Positions 1 through 10,789 of a DNA stretch of 64,000 nucleotides are shown in pieces. Source of the DNA: Paracentrotus lividus (lineage: Eukaryota > Echinodermata > Echinoidea > Camarodonta > Echinidae). Position 1 is the first letter of the stretch; each line of letters starts with the position of its first letter. Made by a program: the position numbers and the translations under genes. The DNA lies in NCBI GenBank assembly GCA_940671915.1, contig CALNVZ010002100.1, positions 8,345,562 through 8,409,561 on the forward strand. The letters are read 5' to 3'. Below the pieces are notes generated by a model, which saw nothing but the letters and a program-made list of their open reading frames with translations, was not told the origin of the DNA and ran no database searches.

Positions 1-64
1 CACCCTATCCCTTCATGTAGCAGCAAGCCTCGCGGCGGGATGCTTAACTGCACTAGCGCCCTTT
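1..64. repeat. Interspersed repeat end, shared with 56276-56341
   Basis: This edge segment is the reverse complement, with a few mismatches, of 56276-56341; both contain the words CTAGTGCAGTT and AGCATCCCGCC or their complements. It is therefore the end of a dispersed repeat cut by the window border. No coding potential was seen. Confidence 0.6.
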
Positions 65-742
65 AAACTACCTTCTCAAATGTATTAAACATGTTTCTGC
101 TGTACTATGTAATTTCGAATGTCGAAGAAGTCTAGATCTAGATCTAGAAAATCTATACTAGGCCTAGTAGTAATTTTAGTAGTCTTAAGTTTAGTAAAGT
201 CTAATCTCTGTAATTAAAATAGGCCTAACGTTAGAGGCTAGATCGATGATTTTTGTGCCTGAATCATAATGAAAAAAAAAACGTAGATTAACGTTAGCAC
301 TCAACATGATTTAGCTTCAGTGATTTGGCACATAAAATAGAAAGACCACATATTATTTACCAAAATGTGAAATTTACCAAAGTGTGCCATAACACTAGTA
401 CACAACACGCATCCTGTCATTGGCAACTGCTACAAAAAAAATCATACGAGTCACAATATTTACAAACATGAAAACACATATGTGGGCAAATGGAACTTAG
501 AAAAGTTGAAGAGGCTCACAATTCCTCACCATTTTCGAGTCTTGATATAACAAAGATAACAATTTCATATTGACAAACATGTAACCAAGGCAATTTATTA
601 CATATTCACCATGTTTCAAAACATATTAACATGAGATTTTGAAAGAATCAATTAAAAAAACTTAGCCTACCGGTACTTGGAAATGAAAGATCGTCAATTC
701 GCCACGTCGTTGCGAAAACATACGGTAAGTCTTGAATCGAGA
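65..742. other. Non-coding, no recognised feature
   Basis: AT-rich sequence without a convincing ORF, splice-flanked exon or repeat structure. It contains AGGCCTA words of the kind found throughout the window. Confidence 0.4.
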
Positions 743-920
743 CTATAAATGGTAGCGTATTAAGGTGCCAAGCTGGCCGTTCATGAATAATTCATGAGTA
801 TGACGTCACGTACCTACTCGCACGGCCAATATGACGGTGCAACGCTGATATGAGTGGAGGAGCTGCGAGGCGGGATGCAGTTGAAGCAGTGCATGAGTAT
901 GGAAGTAAGACATACCATGG
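743..920 (+). repeat. Left arm (~180 bp) of a large inverted structure
   Basis: The segment beginning CTATAAATGGTAGCGTA and running to the ACCATGG at 914-920 is the reverse complement of 13325-13510, with small indels. Shared words include GGTGCCAAGCTGGCCGTTCA, GAGTATGACGTCACGTAC and GCGGGATGCAG. The two arms face each other about 12.4 kb apart and both border arrays of the same 112-bp satellite, so they look like ends of one structure, or of a repeat family inserted twice in opposite orientation. Confidence 0.75.
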
Positions 921-2054
921 CAGGGGCGTATCCAGGATTTCCCAATAGGGGGGGCGCAAGGAAATTTTTATCGCCGTCAGGGGAAGGGGGAGGGGGTTCT
1001 TCTAAATTCATAATTGTACATGAAATTCCACATTTTTTTCAATTATCACAAAAGTTACATAGTTTCTATACCCTAAGCAATGTTGTTAGCGTAGAAACCT
1101 ATTATGTGTGCATTATATACCCTTCTGAATTGGAATCTGCGAGCGCGAAACGAGAGTCGAAAATGTGAGGTTTTTAAAGTATATATGAAATAAATAAAGG
1201 GGCATTTTCAAGTACTAGAAAATGGTAGATTATTGTGTATAATAGACCACATTTAGTATCCGCGAGCGCGAAGCGCAGAGCTGAAAATTTTTAAAGTTAA
1301 AGAAGGATATATATTGAGGTTATTATTTATTGTGCATTATGATTTGGTATCAGCGAGCGCAGAGCGCGAGCCGAAAATTTGGGGTTTAAATTTTTTATAA
1401 GGTAAAATTTAGAACTATTATTGTGCATTTGATTTTGGTGTCAGCGAGCGCGAAGCGCGAGCCAAATTTGGGGTTTTAAAATTTTTTAAAGGTAGAATTA
1501 TAGAGTTATTATTGTGCATTTGATTTGGACATCTAGCGGCGCGAAGCGCGAGCCAAAAATTTGGGTTTCAAAAGTATTTTGAATTAATAAGGGGTACTTT
1601 CTAATAAACCCATGAGGCCAACTATGTTTCCCAGGAGGCCGAGGGCCCAGGAGGCAGAGGGTCCAAAGAGGCCTCTTTTCTTTGTGAAATTTTGAAACTT
1701 TAGTTTTAAATATTTTACTTTCGTCACTAATGTATTTCTTTTTCTTAAAAAAGGGGCGTTTGAGCAATTATTGCAAAATACAATATGAGAAAAGTCGGCC
1801 TCGTGGGCCCTCCCACACATTAAATGCCTTAGTTATGGTCGTTTGAACCAAATAAAGCCTATTCGGCTTTTATATTGAATTAAGTTGGGCGAAAATTGTA
1901 CAAGACATCGAGCCTTATTCCCTTCTCTTTTCTTTTTTTCTTCTTTTCTTTCCCTTTTTCCTTCTTTCTCCCTTTTTCTCCTCTCTTTTTTTTTTTTTTT
2001 TAGTCGGCCAATAGGGGGGCGCGGCGCTGTTTGCGCCCCCCTGGATACGCCCTG
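921..2054. mobile_element. Non-autonomous TIR DNA transposon nested in the left arm
   Basis: The element starts CAGGGGCGTATCCAGG and ends CCTGGATACGCCCTG, so its ends are inverted repeats. The GGGGGGGCGC runs further in also match. It is flanked by CATGG on both sides (916-920 and 2055-2059). Removing it and one CATGG restores the arm sequence seen near 13325. Inside are five or so copies of a GCGAGCGCGAAGCGCGAG word at 1137-1560 and a pyrimidine-rich tract at 1918-2002. No transposase ORF is present. The end sequence resembles hAT elements, but those usually make 8-bp duplications, so the superfamily is uncertain. Confidence 0.75.
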
Positions 2055-2094
2055 CATGGTTATAATATAGTTATTTATATATCTATCTATTGTG

Positions 2095-3300
2095 GCCAAT
2101 ATACCTCACCACCATCACAGCTTAGCACCTCCACCATCCAACTTGGCACCAAATCATCATATCAATAATATACAATGATAAGAGAATCATATCTTACTAT
2201 CTATGTGGTCAAATTACCTCAACACCTTCCAGTTAGCACCTCCACATCCAATTGGCACCACAATCATCATATCAATAATATCAAATGATTAAGAATCATA
2301 TCTTACAATCAATGTGGTCAAATTACTCAACACCTTCACGCTTAGCACCTCCACCATCCAACTTGGCACCACAATCATCATATCAATAATTACAATGATA
2401 TGGAATCATATCTTACTATCTATGTGGTCAAATACCTCAACACCTTCCAGCTTGGCCCTCCACCCAATCAACTTGGCACACAAACATATATCAATATATA
2501 TTAATATACAATGATATAGATCATATATCTTACTATCTATGTGGTCAATTACTTACTCGCCACCTTGCCAGCTGGCACCTCCACCATCCAACTTGGCACC
2601 ACAATCATCATATCAATAATATACTGTAATATACATGTACATGATATAGAATCATATCTACTATCTATGTGGTCAAATTACCTCAACACCTTCCAGCTTA
2701 GCACTCCACCATCCAACTTGGCACCAACAATCATCATATCAATAATATACAATGATATAGAATCATATCTACTATCTATGTGGTCAAATTACCTCAACAC
2801 CTTCCAGCTAGCACCTCCCATCCAACTTGGCACCACAAATCATCATATCTAATAATATACAATGATATTAGAACATATTCTTACTATCTATGTGGTCAAT
2901 TACCTCAACACCTTCCAGCTTGCACCATCTCCACCATCCAACTTGGCACAACAATCATCATATCAATAATATACAATGATATAGAATCTATATCTTACTA
3001 TCTATGTGGTCAAATTACCTCACCACTTCCAGCTTGGCCCTCCACCTCACCAACTTGGCACCACAATCATCAATCAATAATATACAATGATATGGAATCA
3101 TTATCTTACTATCTATGTGGTCAAAATATACCTCACACCTTCCAGCTTGGCACCTCCACCATCCAACTTGGCACCACAATCATCATATCAATATATACTA
3201 GTAATACAATGATATAGAATCATATCTTACTATCTATGTGGTCAATTACCTCAACACCTTCAAGCTTAGCACTCCACCATCCAACTTGGCACCACAATCA
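2095..3300 (+). repeat. 112-bp satellite array, rough copies
   Basis: Tandem copies of a unit containing CTATGTGGTCAAATTACCTC, CCTTCCAGCTTGGCACC, CCATCCAACTTGGCACCA and CAATCATCATATCAATAA. The unit is 112 bp where clean (measured at 4021, 4133 and 4245). Copies here differ by many single-base insertions and deletions, unlike 3946-4385, which suggests unpolished long-read sequence. The short ORFs that run through the array are satellite translations, not genes. Confidence 0.9.
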
Positions 3301-3945
3301 TCGGGGAGGGTCCACGAGTTCAATCGGTTCATTAACGAAGTCTACGTACCCAAATAAAAGCGAGACCTCGCCACGAGTCCATACGTCACACGAGGCCCAA
3401 ATTTTCCCAGAGTCCACCGTACCACGAGCACCATACAGTCCATCCGACGATCCTACGTCCCACGAGGCGAGTATTGTTTTCACACAGAGTCCTCAGTCCC
3501 ACAAGAGCTGCCCTCGGCCCACGAGTCCTACGTCCCACGAGTCCTACGTCCCACGAGCCTACGTCCCACGAGTCCTACGTCCCACGAGGCCGAGTATTTT
3601 CCCACGAGTAGTACGTCCCACAAGGAGGACTCTCGTGTGACGTGGGATCGTGGGATATAATTACTCAGGCCTCGTGGACGTACGACTCGTGGGACAGTAG
3701 GTCTCTATGGCGAGAGACTCGTTGGAGACGTAGGACTCGTAAGGGACCGAGAGGACTCGTGGGAAAAAATTCCGGCCTCAGTGGGACGCTAGAGTACTCG
3801 TGAGGACAATTAGTCTCAATGTGGGACGTAGGACTCGTGGGAAAATATTCAGGAAACAATAGCACTAGTGGGATCGTAGGACTCGTGGGACCGAGGTCTC
3901 GTGGGACGTAGGACTCGTGGCACCGAGGACTCGTGGGAAGACCCC
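3301..3945. repeat. Word array around CCCACGAGTCCTACGT, inverted about a centre
   Basis: To about 3640 the word ACGTCCCACGAGTCC repeats in plus orientation. From about 3655 on, its complement GGACTCGTGGGACGT repeats, so the block is an imperfect palindrome centred near 3650. It interrupts the 112-bp satellite, which resumes at 3946. A related array using CCCACGAGACCGAC occurs at 52505-55349. Confidence 0.8.
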
Positions 3946-4385
3946 CAATCATCATATCAATAATATACAATGATATAGAATCATATCTTGCTATCTATAT
4001 GTGGTCAAATTACCTCACCACCTTCCAGCTTGGCACCTCCACCATCCAACTTGGCACCACAATCATCATATCAATAATATACAATGATATAGAATCATAT
4101 CTTACTATCTATGTGGTCAAATTACCTCACCACCTTCCAGCTTGGCACCTCCACCATCCAACTTGGCACCACAATCATCATATCAATAATATACAATGAT
4201 ATAGAATCATATCTTACTATCTATGTGGTCAAATTACCTTACAATCTTCCAGCTTAGCACCTCCTCCGTCCAACTTGGCACCACAATCATCATATCAGTA
4301 ATATACTGCAATATACAATGATATAGAATCATATCTTACTATCTATGTGGTCAAATTACCTCACCACCTTCCACCTTAGCACTGT
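3946..4385 (+). repeat. 112-bp satellite array, clean copies
   Basis: About four nearly identical 112-bp units with the same order of words as at 2095-3300. The spacing of the CTTCCAGCTT word is exactly 112 bp between successive units. Confidence 0.9.
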
Positions 4386-5040
4386 CTTCCTCTATCATTA
4401 ATAATAGTTACAACATAGATCCATTCAAAACATCATATTTTGATAACCATGTCCCATCAAAACCTCAGTTGTAGTTGCAGCAGTGAAATTAATATTTAAT
4501 ATATTTCTTAATCAGTAAAGTTATAATGCATATCATAATCATAGTATTTATATAATACATTTAATGGTATAACACACGATACTTTGCTAGATGAAATGAC
4601 TCAAGTGAAAAAAAAAGTTTCACGAGTGCTTATTATGAGCTCATGCTTCTTGCTCAATTTTTGTCTTCGTATTGATTTTCTCACTCGTGTTCTCTATTCA
4701 CCTTTTTTTTTCTCTCTCTTTTTAATGAAATATACTTAGGGGCCATTCTTTGAAAAGTGAACCTTTTTTGGTCAAAATAAAGTGTTTGCTTTTTTATTTT
4801 AAGCTGCATATTCAAATAGAGCAATGTCTGAAGTTTCATGAACTGATGTTTTTTCGTGATTTTTGCAATTGCTCATGCTCATTTGCATAAATTAACATAA
4901 ATGATAATTAGATTTAAAAAAACGGTACATAAAATATCAGTTTTTTAAACCTGGTTGGAATGGAGATGCTGACTTCCTTACTTAGATTACTGTCATTATA
5001 TGATTATTTACCTCTATTCCTTTTAATCTAACCCCAAAAA
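4386..5040. other. Non-coding spacer
   Basis: AT-rich DNA with pyrimidine runs and no supported gene. No counterpart was recognised in the opposite arm of the large inverted structure. Confidence 0.4.
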
Positions 5041-5935
5041 ATAATGTATGAAATACTTAAGAAATTCATAAACAATGAAATAAGGAGTTTGTCCAACCCT
5101 TCCCGGGGATTTTTCTTCAAAAAGGTTTGTCACCCCCAGAAGATAGCCATTTTCGTCATTTTTTCTTATTTTTGGGGCCCCTTTTTGTTTACGCGACCCA
5201 CCAAGGCCCCCTTTAGTCCTACCCCAAGGAAACGCGTCTGAGGTGTAGATTTGTTATTGTTTTTTAAATTAAATCTAGATGTATAGTTACAAGGCTCGAC
5301 TCTTTTCTCTAGGGGAGGAGTCAAAATTTATTTTGATTGGGGTTCAACATTGATTTTTTTTTCATTTTTACACCCTGGAAATTTCTGTCTTCCCTAAATT
5401 GTATTGTTAAATCTCAACCAAACATAAATCAAAATAAAATGTAATCAATAATTACCATTTACAGCCTTGTCATCAAGGCTAAACCAAATGATGATATTTA
5501 AGGGTTAAAGGTTGTTTTTCCTTTCTTTTGTTTTCAGCATAAAGATGGAATAAAATATTCCGAATTTTCACCAATCTCGTTTTTTACTTCAACCCCTCCC
5601 CTAGACAAGAAACCTAAGCCTATCCCCAGAATTCTAGATTTAACTTAAAGAACAATATAAACAGTACACCTCGGACGCGTTTCCTGGGGGTAGGGCTGTG
5701 GGGGCTTGATCGGCCGGGAAAACAAAAAGGGGCCCCAAAATAAGAAAAGTTGACAAAAATGGGCATCATGGGGGTTGACAAAAAAAAATTTGGAAAAAAA
5801 TTCCACGTGAAGGGTTTGGAGAATGTCCAAGATATAGCCAGGTTCCCGAAAAGTAAAAGCAGGGACAAACATATTCAAGAAATTAAAGCCAGAGCAAAAT
5901 CATGTCGCTATAATGTCACACATGTGACCCGACAT
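5041..5935 (+). mobile_element. Fold-back element copy, inverted relative to 8209-9203
   Basis: The two halves (about 5085-5400 and 5570-5930) are related as inverted repeats: a GGGGCCCC segment followed by CCTACCCC and GGAAACGCGTC in the left half recurs complemented near 5660-5740. The whole segment also matches the reverse complement of the better-preserved copy at 8209-9203. Its outer ends lack the CACTGTCCGTCATAAAGG terminus, so it is truncated. The short ORFs through it are not coding. Confidence 0.7.
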
Positions 5936-6256
5936 CACGATATAAAATAACAGATACAAAAAAAAAGAAATTTCAGAGATGACTCCTATTCAGTGGTATG
6001 TTATGGTTAGCAGGTCCATAATGCATATCTCACAGCAATAAGAACATGTCATCATTTTAAAACTCACAGGAATTTCAAAATGAAATTGAACTTACAAAAT
6101 CATGCCGTTCTGTGAAGTCACACACTTGACCCACTTCTTTTGACCTTTGACCTTGAACATTCATTATTGAACATTCATTATTGTATATATTGTAAATATA
6201 GGGATCATACCATAATGACCACCTAAACCTAAAAAGTTTGCCCCTGTCAAAATTTA
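5936..6256. other. Non-coding, no recognised feature
   Basis: Unique-looking AT-rich sequence between the fold-back element and the trinucleotide repeat; nothing codable is supported. Confidence 0.4.
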
Positions 6257-6490
<234 letters not shown>

Positions 6491-7254
6491 TAGTAATAAT
6501 AAAATTATAATAAGTATTATATCTTTCGCCATAAAAATATGCATTTTCGAAATTTCCTGAGGATTTCAAACATGGCTTTAAAGATGATGTTGGGAGACAA
6601 AATAACAATTTAGGATAAATAAAGTGTCAGAATTTATATTGATTATTACAATAGAACATGAGATGTTAGGATGAAAGATGAGATGTTAGGATGAAAGATA
6701 AGATCAGATTTAAGTTCTTAGCCCGAATTGTACGAAAATTATATTAAGTAATTAATGCACATGCTCCCATAGGCCCGTATTCGCAAAGATGATATAGCTT
6801 AAATCTGTGGTTTATTATTGGTAGCACAATGTGACAAAATCTTTTTTTTTTTGGGGGGGGGACGGAAACTCTTTAAAAGTGCTTTAGAATGATAAGTACA
6901 TAAGTTGTCCTAATCATTAGGGTATGATTCCAGAACCCAGTAAACATGTAAGGAACATAAAAACGTTGACAGATTGTTTAACATGTTGCTACCCATATAA
7001 ACCCCGTTTATATCGACTTGGGGGCCATCATGATGATAACTATTTATTTACGTTTTAGTTATTCCTGATATCCATACCATAGGAAAGATAATTTATTTCC
7101 CTTTCTATTGGTATCATATTTGTAATGATTCTGTCATGCTTCAATGCACAGATGATCAGAATATGGCGAAAAGTAAAAAGTCAAATGTTGTAAAATGCAC
7201 TTTCATTGATCACATTGAAGTTCCGCAACGTCAATTTAGACCCTGATTTTTAGG
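6491..7254. other. Non-coding with partial MITE-like word
   Basis: No gene is supported. At 6772 GGCCCGTATTCGCAAAGA followed by GCTTAAATCTGTGGTTTA resembles the left end of the inverted-repeat element at 24871-25174, suggesting a degraded copy. A G-run lies near 6853-6862. Confidence 0.4.
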
Positions 7255-7745
7255 AACACACTGTGTTTAACAAAAATTGCTTGTGCTTCGCACTCCCTTT
7301 ATTGTTAATGAAATAAACTCAGATAACAGGCCTAATCATTTTAAGCAGAGCACAAAAAGCGCTTAAAAATGTATTGTTTTCAGGTTGATATATCCAGAAA
7401 ATTTTGGCTCGCGCTTCGCGCTTGTATGGTAAAGGTCATAATCATCATTTTGAAGTTTCTTGAGCATAATCACAAAAACGCAATATTTCCAGGTTGATAC
7501 ATGAATTTTTATTTAAAAAAAATAAATAAAAAAAATAATAAAATCAGCTCGCACTTCTTACTCCCATTGTTTAATGAAATAGGCCTATGTATCTTCTTTA
7601 TGAGAATTGCACAAAAAGCGCTTAAAATGCAATGTTATCATGTTGATTTATATTTTTTAAAAAATCGGCTCGCCTCTTTTAATGGGACAGGTAGGCCTAT
7701 CTTCTTTATGAGCATAGTACAAAAATTCTTTTGAAGGGCCTCAAA
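7255..7745 (-). repeat. ~130-bp repeats carrying the CTCGCGCTTCGCGC word
   Basis: Several degenerate units, each with GGCTCGCGCTTCGCGCT or a variant, then AATGAAATAGGCCTA, then GCACAAAAAGCGCTTAAAAATG, then TTTCAGGTTGATAT. The GC-rich word is the complement of that inside the transposons at 921-2054 and 18754-19526. Related units continue at 9610-9910 and 10480-10760. Confidence 0.65.
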
Positions 7746-8206
7746 TTTTTAATTCAGCGCCGCTATTTAAGTCCCCCGTTCAAATGACCCTTAATATTAC
7801 AACATAATTTTTGCTCAAGAAATTTTCTTATAAACAAATCTACATTTACAAGGAGTGTCTTCATTAAATGAAAAAAAAAATAGTCTTAACCTTCAATGGG
7901 CATGATCATTTTGGTCATCTCACCCCCAAGGGTGGGGGCGAAACCCATTTGACCAAATTTTCTGAAACTTAGCATGTATTTGAGGTAATAAGCCTGCTAA
8001 GTTTCATACTTCTACCTCAAATACTTTTTGAGCAATCGGCATTTGTAATTGGCATTTTTTTTTTTTTTTTTTTTTTTGCATTTGGACTACATGTTTAATG
8101 CACAAGTCTATGGGGAAACCAAAACTATATAAATTTGGTATCAACATATTCATTCATTCGTTTATTTCCACATTAAAACCATATTACAAACAATTTGTTT
8201 TCTTAG
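7746..8206. other. Non-coding, no recognised feature
   Basis: AT-rich DNA with a long T-run near 8057-8077; no supported exon. Confidence 0.4.
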
Positions 8207-8208
8207 TA

Positions 8209-9203
8209 CACTGTCCGTCATAAAGGTGGAATATTGTTTTGCCGCTATAGCGACATGATTTTGCTCTGACTTTAATTTCTTGAATATGTTTGTCCCTGCT
8301 TTTACTTTTTGGGACTCTGGCTATATCTTGGACATTCTCCCAACCCTTCACGTGGACCTTTTTCCAAAATAGTTTTGTCAACTCCCGTGGGGCCCATTTT
8401 TGTCATTTTTTCTCATTTTGGGGCCATTTTTTGTTTTCCCGGCCGATCAAGCCCCCCTCAGTCCTACCCCCAGGAAACTCGACTGAGGTGTACTATTTTA
8501 TGTTGTTCTTTAAGTTAAATATATATTTCTGGGGACAGGCTAAGGTCTCTTGTCTAGGGGAGGGGTTGAAGTAAAAAACGAGATTGGTGAAAATTCGGAA
8601 TATTTCATTCCATCTTTATGCTGAAAACAAAAGAAATGAAAACCCACCTTTAACCCATAAATATCACCATTTCCCCCTTACATTTTGTTTAACCTTGATG
8701 ACAAGGCTGCAAATAGTCATTATTGATAATATTTTATTTTGATTTATGTTTAGTTGAGATTTTACAATACAATTTAGGGAAGATAGAAATTTCCATAGTG
8801 AAAAAATGAATAAAATGGATATTGAACCCCAATGAAAATAAATTTTGACCCCTCCCCTAGACAAATGAGTCGAGCCTGTGACCATAAAACTAGATTTAAT
8901 TTAAAGAACAATAACAAATCTCCACCTCAGACGTGTTTCCTTCGGGTAGGACTGAGGGGGCCTTGGTGGGTCGCGTGAACAAAAAGGGCCCCAAAATTAA
9001 GAAAAAATGACGAAAATGGCCATCTTCTGGGGGTGACAAACTTTTTTGCAAAAAATCCCCGGGAAGGGTTGAGGGAACGTCCAAGATATACCCAGGATCT
9101 CAAAAAGTAAAAGCGGTGACAAAAACATTCAAGAAATTAATAACGGAGCAACATAACGGCGCTTGAGCCAGAAAAAAATATTCCACCTTTATGACGAACA
9201 GTG
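8209..9203. mobile_element. Tc1/mariner-type fold-back MITE with TA target duplication
   Basis: Starts CACTGTCCGTCATAAAGG and ends with the near-complement CCTTTATGACGAACAGTG, flanked by TA at 8207-8208 and 9204-9205. The element is about 995 bp and its two halves are themselves extended inverted repeats, meeting near 8650-8750. There is no transposase ORF. A TA duplication with CACTG-type ends fits non-autonomous Tc1/mariner elements; the family name is inference. Confidence 0.75.
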
Positions 9204-9205
9204 TA

Positions 9206-10789
9206 TATACAATTGTGGCAGGAATATAAAAAGCACAAAGGAGGCTTGTTAAAAATAATCCCTTTAGTATCTTAAATATACAAATCATTCAATAATACAA
9301 GTAATACAAGGTAAAACAATAACAATGTAAGTAGGTACAAGAACACAACATCAAAAACAAGCGAACATATTTTTAATTATGAGAAACCGGAAGGTACAAA
9401 AGGGAAAGAAGAGGAGGAAACCTTTTTTTTTACATATAAAAAATATACGTAAGACCCTCTGCTAAAAAGTCATGAAAGCTCATGGCACACAAAAGATTTC
9501 TTTAATCTGATTTCGGCAAATGAACTAGGGCGTTGATAATCCCATAGACTTTGTGTAGGTTCAGGTGTTCTAATAATTTTGGCCACCACTGTATAAACAA
9601 AAAAATATATATTAAAAAAATTCGGCTTCCGCATCGCGCTCGCATTGATGATTGTTCAGTTAGATAAGTATCTTTATTAAAAGCATGGCACAAAAACTTA
9701 AAATGCAGGTTTTCAGGTTGATATATATATATATTATATAATATTTATATATATATATATATATATATTATAATATATATATTTGGGCTCTGGCTTCGCG
9801 ATCGCATTGTTTAATGAGATTTTAAGCATATGGCACCAAAAAAAAAAAAAAAAAAACTTAAAATGTTCTATTTTCAGGTTTACATATCAAAAATGTTCGG
9901 GCTCGACTATTTAATTGAATACATTAGCATTTGTTGTTAAATATCAAAGTAAACAGTTCTTAAAATACTGTCTTTGGGCGTATACACCCCCCCCCCCCCC
10001 CCGCTTAGCCTTCAAGCAGCTGATCGAGGAAAATGTGGATACATTTTGTTTCGCCTCCTCTTATTGGAGAATGCTGGACCGCCCCTGCATTATAATCAAA
10101 TATCTGACCCCTCTTAATTTTTTATCCATAAGTTATTTATTGATTTGAGAAATATATTGCTCCAAGAGCTGCTCTCTCTTCCCAGGAATCCAGGGGTGCC
10201 GGGCTCGCCAACCCCCTCCCCCCAAAAATAAAAGAGAGGGAAATGGGAGGAGTGAGCATGGTAAGAGGAAGAGAAAAGAAGGAAAAAAGAAAGGGCAGGG
10301 GATTGGTTTGCCGATGCTCCTGGAATTTTCGCCCAAAACTGTGCAATAAGAGGCAAGAGATAGTCTTAATTGGGTTCCAAACGACCCAAAAAACAACAAC
10401 AAAACAAAAATGACTGCCGTAAATATAAAGAAGTTTAAATGTTGGGCTTCAGAGTAATTAAGTTGTATGCCAACATTTCTACAAGGGCTTCGCGCATGCA
10501 AAGTTTTATTTTTTTTATTATTTTTAATAATTTTTTGTAAAATGGGGGGTGGGGGGTGGATATTGTGTTTTCAAGATTGGAAATATAAACTAAAGATTTA
10601 CACCACAAAAAAGTGCAATATACCGTATTTAAAATATATTTATAAATATACCGAGGATTAAAAACAAGATGGTTTAAATGCCTCGTTATACGTTAGAATA
10701 GGCCTATGTCCAGCAAATATATTAATCTCGCGCTTCGCGCTCATTTGTTCGCTCCGTCCATGATGATTTCTCCTATATACTATATTATT
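9206..10789. repeat. Mixed low-complexity DNA and degenerate word repeats
   Basis: No gene is supported. The stretch holds an AT dinucleotide tract (about 9718-9780), A- and C-runs (9837-9857, 9987-10002), and degenerate minus-oriented units of the CGCTTCGCGC word family at 9610-9910 and 10480-10760. The ORF through 10133-10501 on the minus strand lacks family resemblance and splice context. Confidence 0.55.

Noticed and set aside
2541..3217. ORFs of 103 and 145 residues
   Set aside because: They are translations of rough copies of the 112-bp satellite, and the frames break in the clean copies.
10133..10501. 122-residue minus-strand ORF
   Set aside because: Lies in degenerate repeat DNA with a C/T-rich bias, and two frames are equally open over part of it; no homology or splice context.
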